Shown piece after piece: positions 59,754-64,000 of a stretch of 64,000 bases of DNA (positions are counted from its first letter, which is position 1; the number at the start of each line of letters is the position of its first letter). Source of the stretch: CAZNSX01 sp964575845. GTDB lineage: Bacteria; UBA8248; CAZNSX01. The notes under the pieces were generated by a model. That model was not told where the DNA came from, made no database searches, and saw only the letters and a program-made list of their open reading frames with translations. Location: the NCBI GenBank assembly GCA_964575845.1, contig CAZNSX010000007.1, positions 124,001 to 188,000 of the forward strand. The letters run 5' to 3'. The position numbers and the translations under genes are program-made.

Positions 59754-60749
59754 TCAGCGGAGTGCCTGCACCTTCTCGTAAAATCCCTTCCCCCAGAGCC
59801 CTTCTTCCTCAAGCTTGGGTATCTCGGGGAGGAGTTTCTTCTGGAAGGGCTCGGTATCCACGAAAATGACTGAGCCCCCATCCTTCAGAATCTGGTCGAA
59901 GCTCTTCTTGTAGGCTGCACCCACTAGCTCTTCCATGAAGGCGGCCGTGTCCTCGGCGGCGGCCGCTAGGACTTCTCTCTGTTCAGCTGAAAGGCTGTCG
60001 TACTTCTTCTTGTTCATTGCCAAGCTCATGACGCTCAGGATGTGATCGGTCATGGTGACGTAAGGTGCTGCAAGATGGAACTTCTGGCCCACTATGGTCT
60101 CGAAGGGAGATTCCATGGCGTCCACAGTCCCCTGCTTAAGGGCCATGAAGGCCTCCCCCCAGGGTACCTTGGTGGGGGCGGCTCCCAGCGCCTTCCAGGT
60201 CCTGATATAAGTCATTATGCCGGGGACCCGGAACTTCATCCCGGCGAGGTCCTCCGGCCGGAACACGGGCTTCCTGGAGACGACCTCTCTCGGCAGCTTC
60301 CTCCAGTTGTCTGCGATTATGACGATGCCGGCCTTGTCGGCGAGATTGCTCTTAAGCTCGGCATTGAGCGATGAGGCCAGGAATTTCTTCAGGTGTTCCC
60401 TGTCTCTGAAAAAGAAACCCCATCCCAGGGCTCCGTACTCCTTCACCAATTTGGCGTACCGGACGAGGTCCTCCTCGACTATGTCGATGGAGCCCGTCTG
60501 CATGGCCAGGATGGCTTTATCGCCCGTGCCGAGCTGGCCACTGGGGAAGACCTTTATGAGAAGTGAGCCCTTGCTCCTCTCCTTGACCCTCTCCGCGAAG
60601 TGGTAGGCAGCTTTCCCCGTCGGCGTCGTGGGCGCGCTGGGGCAGGCGAGCCCAAGCGTCGTGGCGGCTGATGCGGGTGGCACTGCTACCACCGAAATAA
60701 AGAGCAATGCCGATACCATCAAAATCAATGCTCCCGTCTTTCGGTTCAT
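59754..60749 (-). CDS. dctP: TRAP transporter solute-binding protein (DctP)
   Basis: The 331-residue periplasmic protein has a signal peptide (LILMVSALLFISVVAVPPASA) and the DctP fold with HFAERVKERSKGSLLIKVF, GMKFRVPGIMTYIRTWKALGA (the conserved Arg that binds the ligand carboxylate), and PWGEAFMALKQGTVDAMESP. It captures an organic acid or similar carboxylated solute. GGGAGG precedes the ATG at 60749. Confidence 0.9.
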   Translation of the reverse strand: MNRKTGALILMVSALLFISVVAVPPASAATTLGLACPSAPTTPTGKAAYHFAERVKERSKGSLLIKVFPSGQLGTGDKAILAMQTGSIDIVEEDLVRYAKLVKEYGALGWGFFFRDREHLKKFLASSLNAELKSNLADKAGIVIIADNWRKLPREVVSRKPVFRPEDLAGMKFRVPGIMTYIRTWKALGAAPTKVPWGEAFMALKQGTVDAMESPFETIVGQKFHLAAPYVTMTDHILSVMSLAMNKKKYDSLSAEQREVLAAAAEDTAAFMEELVGAAYKKSFDQILKDGGSVIFVDTEPFQKKLLPEIPKLEEEGLWGKGFYEKVQALR

Positions 60750-60799
60750 AATCGAGTCCTCCCTAAAAATACAGCTCTGCCTTTGCCAACTTCTGCTTC

Positions 60800-62086
60800 T
60801 CATGGGCTCCGCCCCATTAGGAAGCCCGCCATGTAAGTTACCGTCCAAGGGATGTAAGTGATTATAGCCAGAGAAACGAGAAGCGGTATGAGAAAAGGGA
60901 GGGTGGCCCTCACCGTTCTCTCAAAGGAGATTTGGGCTATGTCGCTCACTATGTAGAGGCACCAACCAACGGGCGGCGTTATAAGGCCTATCGTGAGATT
61001 CAGGACCATTATGACTCCCAGATGGATGAGGTCGATGCCGAACTGCTGGGCGAGGCCGACCATCATGGGGGTAACTATGATCATGACCGCGGTTATGCTC
61101 ATGAAGCAGCCGAGGAAAAGGAGGGCCAGGTTGAAGATGAGAAGCAGCAAGTACTTGTTTGCGGCCACCGCCAGCAGGGCCGCGGAGAGCCTCTCGGGGA
61201 TCTGCTCCGTTATGACGAGCCAGCCGAATAGGGTGGCGCAGGATAGGATGAACATGACCTGAGCGGTCAGGAGCATAGTCCTCTGCAGGATTTTCGGCAG
61301 GTCGGATAGCCCTATCTCGCGGTAGGCCAGGCCCAGGAGGAGGGCGTAGGCGGAGCCCATCACTCCGGCCTCGGTCGGGGTGACCACGCCGGTTATGATC
61401 CCGGCCATTATGATGGCCGGCGTCATGAGAGCGGGAAAGGCCGACAGGAAGGAGCGCCCGACCTCATAGGGCGTGGCTTTCGCCTCTAAGGGGTAATTGC
61501 GCCTAAGGGCCATGAAATAGACGAAGACCATCATGGTGAAGCCCATCACCACTCCAGGAACGATGCCGCCCAGAAAGAGGGCTCCTGTGGGAACGTCCGC
61601 CATGACGGCGTAAAGCACCATCATGATGCTGGGCGGGATTATGGGCCCTATGGTTGAAGACGCGGCCGTGACCGCCGCGCTGAAATCGGGGTCGTATCCC
61701 GCCTCGGTCATCGCCTTGATCTCTATAGTGCCCAGTCCGGCCGTGTCCGCGATGGCCGAGCCGGACATCCCGGCGAAGATCATGCTCGCCACTATATTCA
61801 CATGACCGAGCCCCCCTCTTATGTGGCCGACGAGGAGGCTGGCAAAGTTGAAGATGCGCCGGGTGATGCCGGCCGTGTTCATCAGCTCTCCTGTCAGAAC
61901 GAAGAAAGGCAAGGCCAGGAGAGGGAAGCTATCGAGACCGTCCATCATCTTCAGGGGGACTATGGAGAACTGGATGCCCTCGGCGAAGACGAGATAGGCG
62001 AGAGAGCCGAGGCCTATGGCCACGGCCACGGGCGCACCGATGAGAAGGAAGAAGAGAAAGATTATTATGAGAGCCGCGAGAGCCAT
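60800..62086 (-). CDS. dctM: TRAP transporter large permease (DctM)
   Basis: The 428-residue inner-membrane protein has about twelve predicted helices and DctM motifs: FPLLALPFFVLTGELMN, GMSGSAIADTAGLGTIEIKAM, SSTIGPIIPPSIMMVLYAV, and NLTIGLITPPVGWCLYI. It forms the translocation channel. The operon order here is DctM, DctP, DctQ with the FAD-dependent oxidoreductase first. Confidence 0.92.
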   Translation of the reverse strand: MALAALIIIFLFFLLIGAPVAVAIGLGSLAYLVFAEGIQFSIVPLKMMDGLDSFPLLALPFFVLTGELMNTAGITRRIFNFASLLVGHIRGGLGHVNIVASMIFAGMSGSAIADTAGLGTIEIKAMTEAGYDPDFSAAVTAASSTIGPIIPPSIMMVLYAVMADVPTGALFLGGIVPGVVMGFTMMVFVYFMALRRNYPLEAKATPYEVGRSFLSAFPALMTPAIIMAGIITGVVTPTEAGVMGSAYALLLGLAYREIGLSDLPKILQRTMLLTAQVMFILSCATLFGWLVITEQIPERLSAALLAVAANKYLLLLIFNLALLFLGCFMSITAVMIIVTPMMVGLAQQFGIDLIHLGVIMVLNLTIGLITPPVGWCLYIVSDIAQISFERTVRATLPFLIPLLVSLAIITYIPWTVTYMAGFLMGRSP

Positions 62087-62118
62087 ATCACCGCCCGCCC
62101 AGACCTAGCCGAAACAAC

Positions 62119-63429
62119 TCAAGCGTCGTCGAGTTCCAGGATGGCGCCCTGTTGGCGAAGGAGGTTTCTTATGGCTTGGACCTCGAGCGCCCGCGGCGGG
62201 ACCCCCTCCTTGGCCGCCAGGGCGGCAGCGGCACCCGCCGCCTGCCCCGTCACGGCGCAGACTGACATAGCCCTTAAGGACCCATAGGCCTCTCGCTCGG
62301 AGGATATGGCCCTTCCTGCAACCAGGGCCCCCTCCAACCCTCGGGGAAGGAGGCACCTGTAGGGTATGGAGTAGGCCCCTCCCTCTGGCACCCTCTTAAG
62401 CTTTACCTCCAGGCTCTTCGTCTCATGGAGGTCGATAGCATAGCATCCGAGTCCGATGGAGTCTTCGAAGCCCCTGGCCTCAAGCACGTCCTTCGCGGTC
62501 AAGACGTAATCGCCCATCACGCGACGGCTCTCCCTCACGCCCAAGAAGGGGGCCACGGAGAGGAGCCTCGCCCGCTCGAAGCCGGGATAGCGCTCTATGA
62601 GATAGCCGCTCACGGCCCGCACCTGGCACCTTCCCTCGACATGCGCTTTGGAGAAGCACTCGGCCGAGAGAGGATCGCGGCATGGGACGCGCGTGGCGTT
62701 TACGATGGCATCAGCCGAGCCTATGGGCCCATGAATCGCCAGATAGCGTGCAAAAAGGCGGCCCTCCCTGATGCCGGAATCCACAAGCTCCTCCCATCTG
62801 CTCCTTTTGATGGAGCCAGCGCGCTCGAAGTCAACGGGGCCCATCCGGAAGTTCAGGCTCGCGGCCTGGACCGTGCCCTCATTTCCGCCAAGCTTCCAGG
62901 GGGCTTCCGCACGAGTCGCCACCCCACCATCGCCCGTGGCGTCAATTGTGACCCGCGCATCTACGCGATGGGTATCCTCCGGACCCAGCGCGAGGGCTCC
63001 GCAGAGCGCCCCTCCATCAGCAAGGGCCTCCGTGACCCGAAGCCCATAGAGCGCTCTCACCCCGGCTTCGCCGAGCATCTCATCGGCGACAAATTTCATC
63101 ACCTCAGGGTCAAACTCCAGGCGGTCAAACGAGAGGGTGGGGTCGGCCGAGAGCTGGACGAATTTTATCCCCGCAGCGCCGCCAGAGGCGATGAGGCGCT
63201 CACAAATCTCCGCCCCTATCCCCCCCACAACGCGGCGCCCACCGCTGAAGAAGGCCGTGAAATTCGCCACGAAGGCCCCGGTTGCCATTCCGCCGGGGAA
63301 GCCCTCCTTCTCTATGATTAGGGTTTCGGCGCCGGCTCTCGCGGCTGCGATCGCCGCGGCCAACCCCGACGGGCCAGCCCCTACGACCAACACATCGCAG
63401 CGAAATCTTTTCTCCTTTCTCAACACCAT
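62119..63429 (-). CDS. FAD-dependent oxidoreductase (PF12831-like)
   Basis: The 436-residue protein begins with an ADP-binding Rossmann motif DVLVVGAGPSGLAAAIAAA and the IEKEGFPGGMATGAFV segment of the FAD_oxidored family. It ends with a GALVAGRAISSEREAYGSLR motif and VTGQAAGAAAALAAKEG that close the FAD site. It starts the operon with the TRAP transporter, so it may oxidise the imported solute; that is inference from context. Confidence 0.85.
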   Translation of the reverse strand: MVLRKEKRFRCDVLVVGAGPSGLAAAIAAARAGAETLIIEKEGFPGGMATGAFVANFTAFFSGGRRVVGGIGAEICERLIASGGAAGIKFVQLSADPTLSFDRLEFDPEVMKFVADEMLGEAGVRALYGLRVTEALADGGALCGALALGPEDTHRVDARVTIDATGDGGVATRAEAPWKLGGNEGTVQAASLNFRMGPVDFERAGSIKRSRWEELVDSGIREGRLFARYLAIHGPIGSADAIVNATRVPCRDPLSAECFSKAHVEGRCQVRAVSGYLIERYPGFERARLLSVAPFLGVRESRRVMGDYVLTAKDVLEARGFEDSIGLGCYAIDLHETKSLEVKLKRVPEGGAYSIPYRCLLPRGLEGALVAGRAISSEREAYGSLRAMSVCAVTGQAAGAAAALAAKEGVPPRALEVQAIRNLLRQQGAILELDDA

Positions 63430-63752
63430 TTCCTTCTTCCGGGGAAAAGAAAAGAAGAGCAGCTTTCGCCCGATGGGATTCTATGGACAGGGGCTCAGGC
63501 TTGTCAAGCCACTGACCCTTTAAGCGGGGCCTCCATTTTGTCCATTCAGATGGAATAAAACCCCTTGCCGGTCGGTAGAAGAAATGGGAAAAGGGTGTGC
63601 AGGCGGGCAATGCCAGCCCTTGGGAAGAAGAGCCAGATTTTCATGAGATTTTCTTGTAAACTCTATCAGTGGCGGAGAACTCTCGAGTCGCATTTTCCCT
63701 CTTCCCCCCTGCGGGCAAGAGGTGTGCTCCGGCTTTCAGGGAGATTAAGGAA
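63430..63752. other. Divergent intergenic region
   Basis: About 320 bases separate the FAD oxidoreductase gene from the third M16 gene. It should hold the promoters of both. I could not pick out reliable promoter boxes or operators. Confidence 0.45.
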
Positions 63753-64000
63753 ATGAAAAAGGGCCTATTGCTTCCGGTCATTTTCTTATTGGGCTTTCTT
63801 CTCAGCACCCCCGCCCAGGCCGCCACCTTCGAGACTGAGCTGGAGAATGGCCTGACTGTCATCCTCAAGGAGAACCATGCGGCTCCTGTCCTCAGGCTGC
63901 ATCTTCTTGTGAGGACAGGAAGCATCTATGAGGGAGAGTATCTGGGAAGCGGCGTCTCGCACATCCTTGAGCATCTCGTCAACGGGGGCACCACCAAGAG
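63753..64000 (+). CDS. M16 family zinc peptidase (3' partial)
   Basis: The first 82 codons are present. They encode a signal peptide (LLPVIFLLGFLLSTPAQA), the strand motif LENGLTVILKENHAAPV, and the zinc motif HILEH inside SGVSHILEHLVNGGT. It is an exported catalytic M16 protease like the one at 11961-13346. AGGGAG lies upstream of the ATG. The rest lies outside the window. Confidence 0.88.
   Translation, partial: MKKGLLLPVIFLLGFLLSTPAQAATFETELENGLTVILKENHAAPVLRLHLLVRTGSIYEGEYLGSGVSHILEHLVNGGTTK

Overview
The window is a GC-rich (by eye near 60%) chromosomal segment of a diderm, LPS-making bacterium. Lipid A genes (lpxA, lpxB, lpxD, lpxI, lpxK), a Kdo transferase, BamA, Skp, Lol and Lnt genes and a TRAP transporter all point that way. 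LpxI in place of LpxH, and the layout uvr-lnt-prfB-lysS-lol-bamA-skp-lpxD-fabZ-lpxA-lpxI-lpxB-waaA-lpxK, resemble uncultured deltaproteobacterial, NC10 or Tectomicrobia-like lineages. The lineage is inferred from gene content and not established.

Left part (1-22.5 kb): the end of a pyrD-pyrK pair, an Ldh2-family dehydrogenase, and a stand-alone Lrp/AsnC ligand-binding domain. An accessory stretch follows (3.4-9.0 kb). It holds two HEPN-like proteins, a HepT-MntA toxin-antitoxin pair, a secreted acetolactate decarboxylase, a triheme cytochrome, a relic of a nitrilase 3' end, and at least five copies of a palindromic intergenic repeat. Then come a nitrilase-superfamily amidohydrolase, a PEP mutase/isocitrate lyase family enzyme, a 38-residue Lys/Ala-rich histone-like peptide, a pair of M16 peptidases, YqeY, two cupins, a UPF0173-type MBL hydrolase, an OsmC-family gene with an in-frame UGA at its catalytic Cys (a probable selenoprotein), an acyl-CoA ligase and an orphan molybdenum hydroxylase subunit.

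Core part (22.5-47 kb): about 25 kb read leftward without interruption. In transcription order: HNH nuclease, uvrB, uvrC, lnt, prfB (with the programmed frameshift intact), lysS, lolC/E, lolD, clpC, bamA, skp, lpxD, fabZ, lpxA, a Gfo/Idh dehydrogenase, lpxI, lpxB, a DUF374 acyltransferase, waaA and lpxK. It is an outer-membrane biogenesis locus fused to DNA repair and translation genes. A class A penicillin-binding protein is divergent from the HNH gene and converges on ftsY; smc follows.

Right part (54.4-64 kb): an IS1380-type transposase relic, an AT-rich block with a variant M24 peptidase, a decayed gene fragment, a cupin translationally coupled to an alpha/beta hydrolase, a TRAP transporter with an FAD-dependent oxidoreductase, and the start of a third M16 peptidase.

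The most notable points are two UGA recoding events (OsmC Sec and prfB +1 frameshift), the palindromic repeat family in the HEPN-rich stretch, and the histone-like micro-gene. No CRISPR array, rRNA or tRNA gene was recognised.
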